DNA of 64,000 nt from Tangfeifania diversioriginum (GTDB lineage: Bacteria > Bacteroidota > Bacteroidia > Bacteroidales > Prolixibacteraceae), in assembly GCF_900141875.1 (NCBI RefSeq), contig NZ_FQZE01000001.1, positions 62,001 to 126,000 on the forward strand. Reading direction: 5' to 3'. Below the pieces are notes generated by a model, which saw only the letters and a program-made list of their open reading frames with translations, was not told the DNA's origin and ran no database searches. The translations under genes and the position numbers were made by a program. Positions 36,804 to 45,343 of the stretch are shown piece after piece. Positions within the stretch are counted from its first letter, which is position 1, and the number at the start of each line of letters is the position of its first letter.

Positions 36804-36919
36804 ATCCCTTCATTATTTTTTGTTGCCGCTGATTATCGCAGATAGAATTGCTGAAGAATCAGCGCTTATCTGCGCTTTCAGCGGGAAAATATTATTTACC
36901 TTTCGCCAAAATTTTCGAA

Positions 36920-37813
36920 ATGGCAGTTTATAACATTCAGCAATGCCCGGTTTGCGGCAGTAATCAATTTAAATCGTTTATCACCTGCACCGATTTTTTT
37001 GTGTCAGGTGAGCAGTTTGAAATCCGGGAATGTTCAGGCTGCGAATTTAAATTTACAGTCAATGCCGGGGATGAAAAATCAATAGGAAAATATTACCAGA
37101 GCGAAGAATACATCTCCCATTCCAACACCTCAAAAGGCCTTGTAAATTCCGTTTATCACCAGGTGCGCAACTACATGCTCGGCCGCAAAAGCCGGCTGGT
37201 TGAAAAAGTAACCGGACTGAAAGCCGGTCACATTTTGGATGTGGGAACCGGCACCGGTTTTTTCCTGAATGAGATGAAAACCCACGACTGGCAGGTTTCC
37301 GGAACCGAGAAAAGTAGCGATGCACGGGCTTTTGCACAAAAAGAATTCGGACTGGAGATTAATGAGCCGGAGCAGCTTTTTCAGTTTGAAAACGAAAGTT
37401 TTGATGCCATTACGCTTTGGCACGTGCTGGAACACATTCACCGGCTGAATGAAAATATGCAGACTTTTTCCAGCCTCTTAAAACCTAATGGGAAATTGAT
37501 AATCGCCGTTCCGAACCACACATCATACGATGCCCGCCATTACAAAGAATTCTGGGCTGCCTGGGATGTGCCCCGCCATCTTTGGCATTTCGGCCCGCAG
37601 CAGATGAAACTTTTTGGTGAAAAACACGGGTTCCGGCTCCAATCTGTACACAGCATGCCATTCGATTCTTTTTATGTTTCGCTCCTCAGCGAAAAATACA
37701 AAAAATCAAAACTTGCCTTGTTCAAAGGTTTGATGCACGGAAAAATTTCGTGGCTGAACAGTTTGGTGAATAAGAAAAGATGCAGTTCGATGATTTATGT
37801 GTTTAGAAAATGA
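36920..37813 (+). CDS. Class I SAM-dependent methyltransferase with N-terminal zinc ribbon
   Basis: 297 residues from ATG 36920. The N-terminus has two Cys pairs (CPVCGS and CSGCEFKF) forming a probable zinc ribbon. The Rossmann methyltransferase core shows motif I GHILDVGTGTGFFLNEM, AITLWHVLEHIHRLNENM and LLKPNGKLIIAVPNHTS. Proteins of this layout methylate sugars, quinone precursors or antibiotics; the substrate is not inferable. It stands alone, convergent with the HigBA locus 3 bp away. Confidence 0.88.
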   Translation: MAVYNIQQCPVCGSNQFKSFITCTDFFVSGEQFEIRECSGCEFKFTVNAGDEKSIGKYYQSEEYISHSNTSKGLVNSVYHQVRNYMLGRKSRLVEKVTGLKAGHILDVGTGTGFFLNEMKTHDWQVSGTEKSSDARAFAQKEFGLEINEPEQLFQFENESFDAITLWHVLEHIHRLNENMQTFSSLLKPNGKLIIAVPNHTSYDARHYKEFWAAWDVPRHLWHFGPQQMKLFGEKHGFRLQSVHSMPFDSFYVSLLSEKYKKSKLALFKGLMHGKISWLNSLVNKKRCSSMIYVFRK

Positions 37814-37815
37814 TA

Positions 37816-38367
37816 TCAGGCCATTTCATTTTTTCTCAATTTTAATTTTGGCTTATTCAGTTTGTTGATAGACTCCCTCACTTTTTCTCTGGTTCCCGAT
37901 TGTAAATAGGTTGTAATCAATGTTTTTAAGCTGATTCCAAAAATTCGGTGGATGATAATTAAATCTTTCAGTGTAAAATGAGAAACACCATTAATCAGCT
38001 CACTCATATAAGATTTAGGATGACCCAGTAAAACACCGAGTTCCTGTTGTGTCATATCGAATTCTTTAAGCTTTTTTCGAATAGCAGCTTTTCTTCTTCT
38101 GATGAAAGCTTCTTCATTTTGAACGATTTCTTCAGCTTTATCAGACGATTCAATTTGTGGATCAGTAACTTTTTCAAAATCATACCAGTTCCTGTCTTCG
38201 TAGTCTTTAATTAAACTGCGTAGTTTCTTTCGTATGGCTTTTAATTCCGGATTTTCATCAGCCATCAGCCGAAGCTTGCGCTCAAGCAGTGATGCTTTTT
38301 GTAAATCATATTCGTTTTCCAACCGTGCAATATTGTCAATCTCTTTGATGTTCATTATATCTTTCAT
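37816..38367 (-). CDS. HigA-like antitoxin / HTH-domain protein
   Basis: 183 residues. The N-terminal half is helical and charged (LENEYDLQKASLLERKLRLMADENPELKAIRKKLRSLIKDYE). The C-terminal half is an XRE-type helix-turn-helix (FDMTQQELGVLLGHPKSYMSELINGVSHFTLKDLIIIHRIFGISL). In this toxin-first layout the HTH antitoxin neutralises HigB and represses the operon by binding the promoter palindrome at 38763-38789. The toxin gene lies 38 nt upstream. Confidence 0.85.
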   Translation of the reverse strand: MKDIMNIKEIDNIARLENEYDLQKASLLERKLRLMADENPELKAIRKKLRSLIKDYEDRNWYDFEKVTDPQIESSDKAEEIVQNEEAFIRRRKAAIRKKLKEFDMTQQELGVLLGHPKSYMSELINGVSHFTLKDLIIIHRIFGISLKTLITTYLQSGTREKVRESINKLNKPKLKLRKNEMA

Positions 38368-38405
38368 CGCTTTCCGTTTTGTTGATTAAATCCAACTGTT
38401 TGCTT

Positions 38406-38726
38406 TCAGCCATTTTTTTTTATCCGTCGGTTATTTTTGAAAGTGCGTTCATAGTCGTCGTGACTCCCCGCCCAAACAATTGTTGCTTCGCCGTTCTCTT
38501 CAAACTCAATTAAAATCAGCGTTCTGTGAATTTCAATTTCAAAAAAATAAAATTCGCCGCCAAAAACGTGGTCGGCATCTGGCCTGTTTGCAATTAAATC
38601 ATGAGGTGTTTGCCACTGGGCGTTCTCAATATCATCAATCAATTGAAGTACGGCATTCATCAATTTTTTATTGCCACGGTTTTTACGAACCAGTTTCGCT
38701 AAAATATGTTTATTGATGACTCTCAA
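38406..38726 (-). CDS. HigB-like mRNA interferase toxin
   Basis: 106 residues with the RelE/ParE-like HigB fold: MRVINKHILAKLVRKNRGNKKLMNAVLQLIDDIENAQWQ, HDLIANRPDADHVFGGEFYFFEIEIHRTLILIEF and IVWAGSHDDYERTFKNN. HigB cuts mRNA on the ribosome. It is the first gene of the pair and sits directly behind an operator-bearing promoter, giving a complete type II module. Confidence 0.87.
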   Translation of the reverse strand: MRVINKHILAKLVRKNRGNKKLMNAVLQLIDDIENAQWQTPHDLIANRPDADHVFGGEFYFFEIEIHRTLILIEFEENGEATIVWAGSHDDYERTFKNNRRIKKNG

Positions 38727-38751
38727 AACCTAACACTGCATTTTTTAATTA

Positions 38752-38789
38752 CAAAGATAAATAAAAGTTCTGATTATTTTAGAACTTTT
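38752..38789 (-). promoter_or_regulatory. higBA promoter with overlapping operator palindrome
   Basis: On the minus strand the -7 box TATCTTTG occupies 38759-38752. Just upstream a perfect 9-bp inverted repeat, AAAAGTTCT (38763-38771) and AGAACTTTT (38781-38789), occupies the spacer and -33 position, as expected for repression by the antitoxin. Confidence 0.75.
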
Positions 38790-38841
38790 GGGGTTGGATG
38801 TTTTTTATGAAAAAAATTAACTGGATTATGCTGAAAAAGAT

Positions 38842-39621
38842 TCACCGACCTACCCAATCCTTGAAATTCATGGCTTTCATGCGGCTCACCACAACTTCCG
38901 CGGTAAATGGCGGATTCAGGCGCACTTTGAGTTTTCCGCCAAAATAGTTTTCAATTTTTTCGATAGCCTGAATATTGACAATCAGTTGCCGGTTCACGCG
39001 AAAAAAAGTTTCGGGGTCGAGCTGTTCCTCCAGGGCTTCCAGCGAAAAATCAACAACATGGTTTTGCCGGTTGAAAGTAACGGAGGTGGTAATGCGGTTT
39101 TCGCTGAAAAAGTACGCAATATCTTCTACCGGGAGTTTGTAAAAAGCAGCTCCTTTGGAAACCAGAAACCGTTTGCGGTATTTTTTTTCTCCGCTCCGAA
39201 TGGCTTCCAAAATTTCTGAATAGTTCGGATTCATATTGTCTTCGCCGGTTAGTTTTTTGAAATTCTCAAATTTTTCAATGGCGGCTTGTAAATCCTTCTC
39301 TTTAAACGGTTTCAGCAGGTAATCTATGCTGTTCACTTTAAAAGCGCGGATGGCGTAATTGTCGTAGGCAGTGGTAAAAATCACCATGCTTTTTATTTCC
39401 ACCTGGTCGAAAATGGAAAAACAGAGCCCGTCGGCCAATTGGATGTCCATGAAAAACAGGTCGGGATGCGGTTTTTTGCGTAGCCAGTCCACACTGCTTT
39501 TAACACTTTCAAAAGTATTCACCACTTCCCAGCCGGGTCGCAGCATTTTTATCATCTCTTGTAACAGCCGGAGGTTGTAGGGTTCATCTTCAATCAGAAT
39601 TATTTTAATGGCTTGATTCAT
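38842..39621 (-). CDS. LytTR-family response regulator
   Basis: 259 residues. Receiver domain with LIEDEP, phospho-acceptor Asp59 (DLFFMDIQLADGLCF), FTTAYDNYA and DYLLKPFKEKDL; LytTR DNA-binding domain from about 155 (FLVSKGAAFYKLPVEDIAYFF, FFRVNRQLIVNIQAIEKIENY). Its ATG overlaps the stop of the kinase gene by 4 nt. It sits about 1.1 kb from the end of the RND operon on the same strand and may control it (inference). Confidence 0.92.
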   Translation of the reverse strand: MNQAIKIILIEDEPYNLRLLQEMIKMLRPGWEVVNTFESVKSSVDWLRKKPHPDLFFMDIQLADGLCFSIFDQVEIKSMVIFTTAYDNYAIRAFKVNSIDYLLKPFKEKDLQAAIEKFENFKKLTGEDNMNPNYSEILEAIRSGEKKYRKRFLVSKGAAFYKLPVEDIAYFFSENRITTSVTFNRQNHVVDFSLEALEEQLDPETFFRVNRQLIVNIQAIEKIENYFGGKLKVRLNPPFTAEVVVSRMKAMNFKDWVGR

Positions 39622-40655
39622 AGCAAAGGAATTTCCACTTCAAATTTTTTATCGCACGAAATCACTTTCACCGGTTGGTCGGTGAGCAGGGCATAACGTT
39701 TTTTCAGGTTTTCCAGGCCGGTTTTTTCGGAAAAGACAGATTCCTTCAAATTCACGTTATTGCTGACACTGAGCGTTTCAACATTCGATTTTATTCGAAT
39801 AACAAGCGGTTCTTCTTTAACCGCAATGTTGTGTTTCACCGCATTTTCAACCAGCAGTTGCAGGGCCAGCGGCGGGATCTCTTTTTTCAGAGCCGTTTCG
39901 CTCACCTCGGTAATTACATCAAATGCCTCGCCCATCCGTTCTTTATGAAGGGATGAATAGGCTTCAAGAAATTCCAGTTCCTCCGACAATTTCACCGTTT
40001 CTTTGTCCTTACTTTGCAGCACGTAGCGATAAACATCAGTAAAATTCTGGGTGAAATGAACGGCAGAATCCGGGTCGAACGTAATCATCGATTTCAGCAC
40101 ACTCAAATTATTGAACAAAAAATGCGGATTTAACTGGGCTTGCAAAGAATTGTAGTCGCTTTTCAGTTTCATGCTTTTCAGCTCCTCCAGTTGCCGTACA
40201 GAATAAATCCACTTTTCGATGATGCGGAGCGTTACCGAAACCAGGATAAGGATAAAAATGAAAATCAGGCCCAAAAGCATCATCAGTTGAACGATGGGAT
40301 GCGAGAAAAAATAGGTCTCTTTTATAATTTTTGAGAAATAAAAAACCACGGCAACAGCGAGCAGCAGACTGACAAAAAAATGCAACACCACACGCGAGGT
40401 GAATTTTTCGGGAATGGGCAGGAACCGCTCAGCAAGATGGTCAACGAGTACGTTCATTTCGCTTATAATATTAAAAATGAGCACCACCTGAAAATATTCC
40501 AGCGTGGTAACCTGAATGGAAGTGTTGCCTGCAATTTTAACGGACAGAAAAAAGAACAGTAATCCCACACCACTCACCAGCATCAGCCTGATGAGCACAC
40601 TTTGCCAGGTGTAAGCCGAAAGCCGGCTTAAAAAGTGGAGTTCGCTGTGCTTCAT
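39618..40655 (-). CDS. LytS-type sensor histidine kinase
   Basis: 345 residues from ATG 40655; a TTG eight codons upstream is possible. Four membrane helices cover residues 15-150, then His_kinase with the phospho-acceptor in QAQLNPHFLFNNLSVL and ATP-site motifs LALQLLVENAVKHN and GLENLKKRYALLTDQ. It pairs with the LytTR regulator whose start overlaps its stop. It follows the RND pump operon on the same strand after about 100 bp of inverted repeats. Confidence 0.9.
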   Translation of the reverse strand: MKHSELHFLSRLSAYTWQSVLIRLMLVSGVGLLFFFLSVKIAGNTSIQVTTLEYFQVVLIFNIISEMNVLVDHLAERFLPIPEKFTSRVVLHFFVSLLLAVAVVFYFSKIIKETYFFSHPIVQLMMLLGLIFIFILILVSVTLRIIEKWIYSVRQLEELKSMKLKSDYNSLQAQLNPHFLFNNLSVLKSMITFDPDSAVHFTQNFTDVYRYVLQSKDKETVKLSEELEFLEAYSSLHKERMGEAFDVITEVSETALKKEIPPLALQLLVENAVKHNIAVKEEPLVIRIKSNVETLSVSNNVNLKESVFSEKTGLENLKKRYALLTDQPVKVISCDKKFEVEIPLL

Positions 40656-40695
40656 ATTTTTATTTCTGCTTTTGTCCAAAATTACTGTTTTTTTG

Positions 40696-40734
40696 TTGAG
40701 CTGGTGTCTGCCAGCCGGCGGATCACCTGCTCAA
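40696..40734. repeat. Inverted repeat between the RND operon and the kinase gene
   Basis: TTGAGCTGGTG (40696-40706) pairs with CACCTGCTCAA (40724-40734) with one mismatch; GCC/GGC pairs lie inside. It probably separates the pump operon from the two-component genes and shares CACCTGCTCAATA with the repeat at 13827-13875. Confidence 0.5.
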
Positions 40735-40751
40735 TAGTTTTGTACGCTGCT

Positions 40752-42194
40752 TTATTCACCAGCTGACTTCGAGTCAGCTGGTGAAATAGCCAAATTTCCC
40801 GTGGCTTTCAGCCAGGCAGTTTCTTTCATTTTGATATCAGCTTTGGAATCGATAAGCTCACTGAAAGCCTCCTGCCACTGGGTTTGCGCAATCAGAAATT
40901 CAGTGATGGTTTCCATTCCCACCTCGTAATTATCGCGGGTTACCCGCAGGTTTTCTTCAGCTTGTTCCAGTGCGGTTTCATTTAGCTGAATGCGCTCCCA
41001 GGCCAGTTGCAGGTTCAGCCGGGCCTGCTCGGTTTCCAGTTGCAGCAATTGTTTGTTCTTTTCCAGTTCAAGTTCCTGGATTTCCTTGTCAATTTTGGCA
41101 GCATTGATTTTTTTCACTCCCTCTCCCCAGTGAAAAATGGGAATCTTCACCGAAGCCAGCACATTCAGACTGGTGTTTGAAAAATCGGTTCCGCCAAAAT
41201 CAATTCCACCGATATGATTGTACCCCGCCTGAATTCCGGCGGTGGGCAAAAAATCGGCTTTTGTCATCTTAATTTGTTGTTCCTGCAGATCGATGTTCAT
41301 TTGCAACAACTGGTACTCCGGACGTTGGTTCACCGTTTCATTTTCTGCTGCCAAATCCAGCGGTCGGTTTACCGAAACGGTTGTATCAACCGCAGTAATT
41401 GCTGTACCAAACGGCAGTCCAGTTACGCGGCACAAATCCATGCGGCTGAGTTCGAGGCCGTTTTTGGCTTTTTGCAGATTGAGTTTTGCATTGTTGTATT
41501 CCACCTGCGCTTTCAGCAAATCATTCCGGCTCGACATGCCCACTTCGTGCGCATCCCGGGCTTTTTCCACCAGCTCTTCCAGCATGTCCACCGCCTGTTG
41601 CGCCAGTTTCACCTTTTGGGTTACCGAAATGTAGGTCCAGTAGGCATTGTCGGCTTCAGCGATAGTGTTCATCTGCTGAAGTGTTTTGTTTTCGTCGGCC
41701 ATTTCAATGCCGATATCGGCCATTTTGTTGCCGGCGCTTATTTTCCCTCCGGTAAAAACGGGTTGCTCCAATGCAACACCTGCCAGGTAAGCCCCACTCA
41801 GACTCACATTCAGCGGCAGCCAGGCATACATGTTAAAAACCGGGTTACCGTCGGGTCCAATCACCGGTTCGCCCGTTTCAGGATTTGTCATGATATTGGG
41901 TTCCAGTTCGCCGGTCATCGGATTGGGTTTTTGAGTAGGCAAAGTCAGCTCCATCTCAAAATCTTTATTCTGATAGATGCCCATGCCGGTTGCCGAAAGC
42001 GAGGGCAAGCGCAATGTGCGGGCAGCAGCTTTTTGTGCTTCAGCTTTCTCTATTTGTTTTGCGGCAACTTTCAGATTCTCATTTTTCCGAAGCGCCATTT
42101 CCCGGGCCTGCTGCAAAGTCATTTGTTCCTGGCTTGTTCCAGGCAACCAGGAAATGAGAAAAATAATAAGTGTTATATATTTAATTGTCTTCAT
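40752..42194 (-). CDS. TolC-like outer-membrane efflux protein
   Basis: 480 residues with signal peptide (ITLIIFLISWLPGTSQ). Two OEP repeats of long alpha-helical hairpins are visible (MTLQQAREMALRKNENLKVAAKQIE; KAQVEYNNAKLNLQKAKNG; LRVTRDNYEVGMETITEFL). It forms the outer-membrane duct of the adaptor-pump-channel complex encoded just upstream; its ATG overlaps the pump stop by 4 nt. The last codons lie inside a perfect hairpin, so the C-terminus SPADSKSAGE may have been added by that element. Confidence 0.92.
   Translation of the reverse strand: MKTIKYITLIIFLISWLPGTSQEQMTLQQAREMALRKNENLKVAAKQIEKAEAQKAAARTLRLPSLSATGMGIYQNKDFEMELTLPTQKPNPMTGELEPNIMTNPETGEPVIGPDGNPVFNMYAWLPLNVSLSGAYLAGVALEQPVFTGGKISAGNKMADIGIEMADENKTLQQMNTIAEADNAYWTYISVTQKVKLAQQAVDMLEELVEKARDAHEVGMSSRNDLLKAQVEYNNAKLNLQKAKNGLELSRMDLCRVTGLPFGTAITAVDTTVSVNRPLDLAAENETVNQRPEYQLLQMNIDLQEQQIKMTKADFLPTAGIQAGYNHIGGIDFGGTDFSNTSLNVLASVKIPIFHWGEGVKKINAAKIDKEIQELELEKNKQLLQLETEQARLNLQLAWERIQLNETALEQAEENLRVTRDNYEVGMETITEFLIAQTQWQEAFSELIDSKADIKMKETAWLKATGNLAISPADSKSAGE
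40755..40785. repeat. Perfect 14-bp hairpin overlapping the 3' end of the outer-membrane channel gene
   Basis: TTCACCAGCTGACT (40755-40768), loop TCG, and AGTCAGCTGGTGAA (40772-40785). The hairpin begins immediately before the stop codon (40752-40754) and encodes the last ten residues of the channel protein. Its tip reads ACTTCGAGT, similar to the tips of the REP palindromes near 56-57 kb. Confidence 0.7.
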
Positions 42195-45100
42195 GATGGT
42201 AATTCTGTTGTTTCAGGTTCTTTAATTCGTTTTACACCATAAAATGCCGCATACAAAATGGGCACAAAAACCAGAGTGATGAGTGTTCCCACCAGCAACC
42301 CGCTGATAATAGCCACTGCCATACTGGCGTACATGGGGTCGCCCAACAGCGGAATCATTCCCAGAATAGTGGTAAACGATGCCAGCAGCACCGGGCGGGT
42401 ACGCGAAATGGTGGCATCGATAAGGGCGTGGTATTTTTCAGCTCCCGCGGCAATGAGCGTTTCAGCTTCATCGAGCAGCACAATGGCATTTTTTACAATC
42501 ATCCCCATCAAACCAAAAGAACCGATAATAGCCATAAAGGTAAACGGTTGTCCGGCCAGAATCATTCCGGGTACAATCCCGATAAATGCCATGGGAATAC
42601 AGCTCAGTACAATCAGGGGTTTTCTGAAATCATTGAAAAGTAAAATAAGCGTGAGGATGATGAGCATAATGGAAATGGGAAGGTACCTGAAAATGTTGTG
42701 CAGCGCATCGCCCTGCAGTTCATGTTCGCCTACCCAAACTGCTTTATACCCATCGGGAAGCGGGATGTTTTTAATGTCTTCCAGCATGGTTTTGCGCACC
42801 AGTGCCGGACTATAGTCTTCCAGTGGTTCGCACTGAACCTGGATAGCCCGCTGGCCGTTTACCCGGCGAACCACCTGCTCCCTCCAGTCGAGGTCAACGC
42901 CCTGTGTTACGGCACTCAACGGAACAGGACGAACCAATTCGCCAGTCAGTTCATCCACCGATTTTATTCCGGTCATCAACTCCTGCACCGTGCTTTCATC
43001 CACCCCCGAAAGGTTGGGCATCATGCTCCACACCGGAATATCCTCCAGGTTTTCAATGCGTGAACCATCGTTGTTGCGCAGTTTCATAACAATACCCACG
43101 CGGGTCTGCCCTTCGAAATATTCGCCAATAGGCAATCCTTCGGTGGCAGATAAAATGGCATTACTCACATCGGAGCGGGTAGTTCCGGCTCTTCGTGCCG
43201 ATTGTTGCGCATAATTTGCTGTCAGCGCCTGCCCCATCGGTTCCCAGTCATCCTCAATGGTATATGGATCTGCATACGGATTGTTTCTGAAAATTTCCTG
43301 GGCCTGGCTACTTAAATCGCGCAGCACTTCCGGGTCGGGACCGGTAAATTCCACCTCCACCGTGTGCGATGCTTTAATGGAGAGATTGTATTTTTTGATG
43401 CGGGAGCGGGCGTCTGGATAGTTGTTGTGCAGATAATCGCTCAGTACCGATTTCATCCGCATCATGGTTTCGTAGTCTTCGAAATCCACAATCAGCTCGC
43501 CATAGTTGTCGGCTGCTTCGCCCATGGGCCGCACCAGGCAGTAACGTGTGGGCGTTTGCCCATGGCTGGAAACCACCTGTTTTACCTCGTCGAGTGAGAG
43601 CAGATAATCGGTAATCTCATGCAAATCGTCCTGCACTTTTTGCGGGCCGGCACCTCCCGGGAGCCGGTATTCAATGTAAACCTGGTTATAATTAAAATCG
43701 GGGAAAAAGGTTTTTTTGATGTTGTTGAAATTAAGCCCTGCCAGCGCCAGCAGCAAAACAGCAACAATCAATGTAACGGATTTGTAGTGGAGCAGCAAGC
43801 CCAGTATATTTCTGAATTTCCGGTATCCCCAGCTGTGATACAGTTCTTCGTTATCTTTCTTCTTTCTTCTTTTCAATAACTTTTCAGCAAATAGCGGAAC
43901 CTGGGTCATAGCCAGTGCCCAGCTTATAAACAGCGAAATGCAAAGCACTACAAACAGGTCGCGGGCGTACGTTCCGGCGGCATCCTGCGACAGGAAAACC
44001 GGCAGGAATGCAGCCACAGCAATGAACGTGGCGCCAAACAACGGCCAGGCCGTTCGCGTGGCCGGGTGGATGAGCGCTTTCTTCCATTTCACCCCTTTTT
44101 TTAAATCTACCAGAATTCCGTCGATAACCACAATGGCATTGTCAACCAGCATTCCCATGGCCACAATAAAAGCTCCCAGTGAAATGCGCTGCAAGGTTCC
44201 GCCCGCTGCCAGCAAAATGGGGAATGTGGCCAGAATAGTGAGCACCAGTCCGGTACCAATAATCAAACCGCTGCGTAACCCCATGGAAACCATCAGCACC
44301 ACAATAACAATCAGCACTGAGGCAATCAGGTTTTTCATGAATCCGTTGATGGCATTGTTCACCAGGTCGGGCTGGAAAAACACCTTTTCAAATTCGTAGC
44401 CCACCGGAATGTTTTTTTGCAGTTCGGCCAGCCTTTTTTCCACGCGCCGGCCCACCTCCACAATGTTTTCGCCCGATTCCATGGAAAGCGAAATGGCAAT
44501 GGCTTCTTTGTTGTTCAGGTGCATGGTATTGCGTGGCGGGTCAGGATAAACTTCGTTTACTTCGGCAATATCCGAAAGTTTAAACAGGCTGCCGTCGAGG
44601 CCTTTTAACATCACGTTGGCCACATCATCGGCACTTGCTATTTTCCCGTTTACCGAAACCGGGAGCAGCTTGTTGCCGGTTTGCAGTGCGCCGGGATAGA
44701 CCATCGAATTTTCGCCACTCAGCGCGGACAGTACCTGGAAAGGATAGACGCCGAGCTCACCCATCTTCGAGGGCGTGAAAACAATTTCGGTAACCGGTTC
44801 CTGCACGCCGTAAGTTTCCACGCGGGCAACGCCATCAACCGCAAGCAATTCACGCCGGATAAAACGTGCCATTTTACTCATTTCCTTATAGGAATAGCCG
44901 TCGCCGGTCATGGCGTAAAACATGCCATATACATCGCCAAAATCGTCGTAAACCATCGGCGGTTGCACACCTGCCGGCAGTTTGGCCACCACTTCATTCA
45001 TTCGGCGGCGGAGGAAATCCCAGCGTTGCTCAATTTCATCCTGCGGAACGGTAAGCTCCAGCATCACCGACACGATGGAAATATTAGGCATCGATTTCGA

Positions 45101-45343
45101 ACGGATGGTTTCCACATCGCCCAGCGTATTCAATTCTTCTTCAATAATATTGGTCACCTGCATTTCCACCTCGTGTGCCGAAGCGCCGGGGTAAACCGTT
45201 ACAATCTGCGACTGCATGACCACCAGCTCCGGGTCTTCCAGCTTGCTGATGGAGCGAAAAGCCAGGATGCCGCCGGCCACCATACAAAACAGGATAAACC
45301 AGATGATGGCCTTTCTGCGGAAAGTCATTTCAGTGATGTTCAT
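42191..45343 (-). CDS. RND efflux pump, inner-membrane subunit (D-to-N variant)
   Basis: 1050 residues with 12 membrane helices and two large periplasmic loops. N-terminal RRKAIIWFILFCMVAGGILAF, then the helix 4 segment AMGMLVDNAIVVIDGILVDL. In AcrB-type pumps this helix carries two adjacent Asp for proton relay; here the second is Asn. The C-terminal half ends with GLMGMIVKNAIVLLDEAE. It expels drugs or envelope components using the proton gradient, together with the adaptor (1-bp overlap upstream) and the TolC-like channel. Confidence 0.93.
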   Translation of the reverse strand: MNITEMTFRRKAIIWFILFCMVAGGILAFRSISKLEDPELVVMQSQIVTVYPGASAHEVEMQVTNIIEEELNTLGDVETIRSKSMPNISIVSVMLELTVPQDEIEQRWDFLRRRMNEVVAKLPAGVQPPMVYDDFGDVYGMFYAMTGDGYSYKEMSKMARFIRRELLAVDGVARVETYGVQEPVTEIVFTPSKMGELGVYPFQVLSALSGENSMVYPGALQTGNKLLPVSVNGKIASADDVANVMLKGLDGSLFKLSDIAEVNEVYPDPPRNTMHLNNKEAIAISLSMESGENIVEVGRRVEKRLAELQKNIPVGYEFEKVFFQPDLVNNAINGFMKNLIASVLIVIVVLMVSMGLRSGLIIGTGLVLTILATFPILLAAGGTLQRISLGAFIVAMGMLVDNAIVVIDGILVDLKKGVKWKKALIHPATRTAWPLFGATFIAVAAFLPVFLSQDAAGTYARDLFVVLCISLFISWALAMTQVPLFAEKLLKRRKKKDNEELYHSWGYRKFRNILGLLLHYKSVTLIVAVLLLALAGLNFNNIKKTFFPDFNYNQVYIEYRLPGGAGPQKVQDDLHEITDYLLSLDEVKQVVSSHGQTPTRYCLVRPMGEAADNYGELIVDFEDYETMMRMKSVLSDYLHNNYPDARSRIKKYNLSIKASHTVEVEFTGPDPEVLRDLSSQAQEIFRNNPYADPYTIEDDWEPMGQALTANYAQQSARRAGTTRSDVSNAILSATEGLPIGEYFEGQTRVGIVMKLRNNDGSRIENLEDIPVWSMMPNLSGVDESTVQELMTGIKSVDELTGELVRPVPLSAVTQGVDLDWREQVVRRVNGQRAIQVQCEPLEDYSPALVRKTMLEDIKNIPLPDGYKAVWVGEHELQGDALHNIFRYLPISIMLIILTLILLFNDFRKPLIVLSCIPMAFIGIVPGMILAGQPFTFMAIIGSFGLMGMIVKNAIVLLDEAETLIAAGAEKYHALIDATISRTRPVLLASFTTILGMIPLLGDPMYASMAVAIISGLLVGTLITLVFVPILYAAFYGVKRIKEPETTELPS

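Noticed and set aside
41214-42242. Long plus-strand open frame of 342 codons
   Set aside because: It lies entirely antisense to the TolC-like gene and shows a His/Cys/Phe-rich composition typical of a shadow frame.
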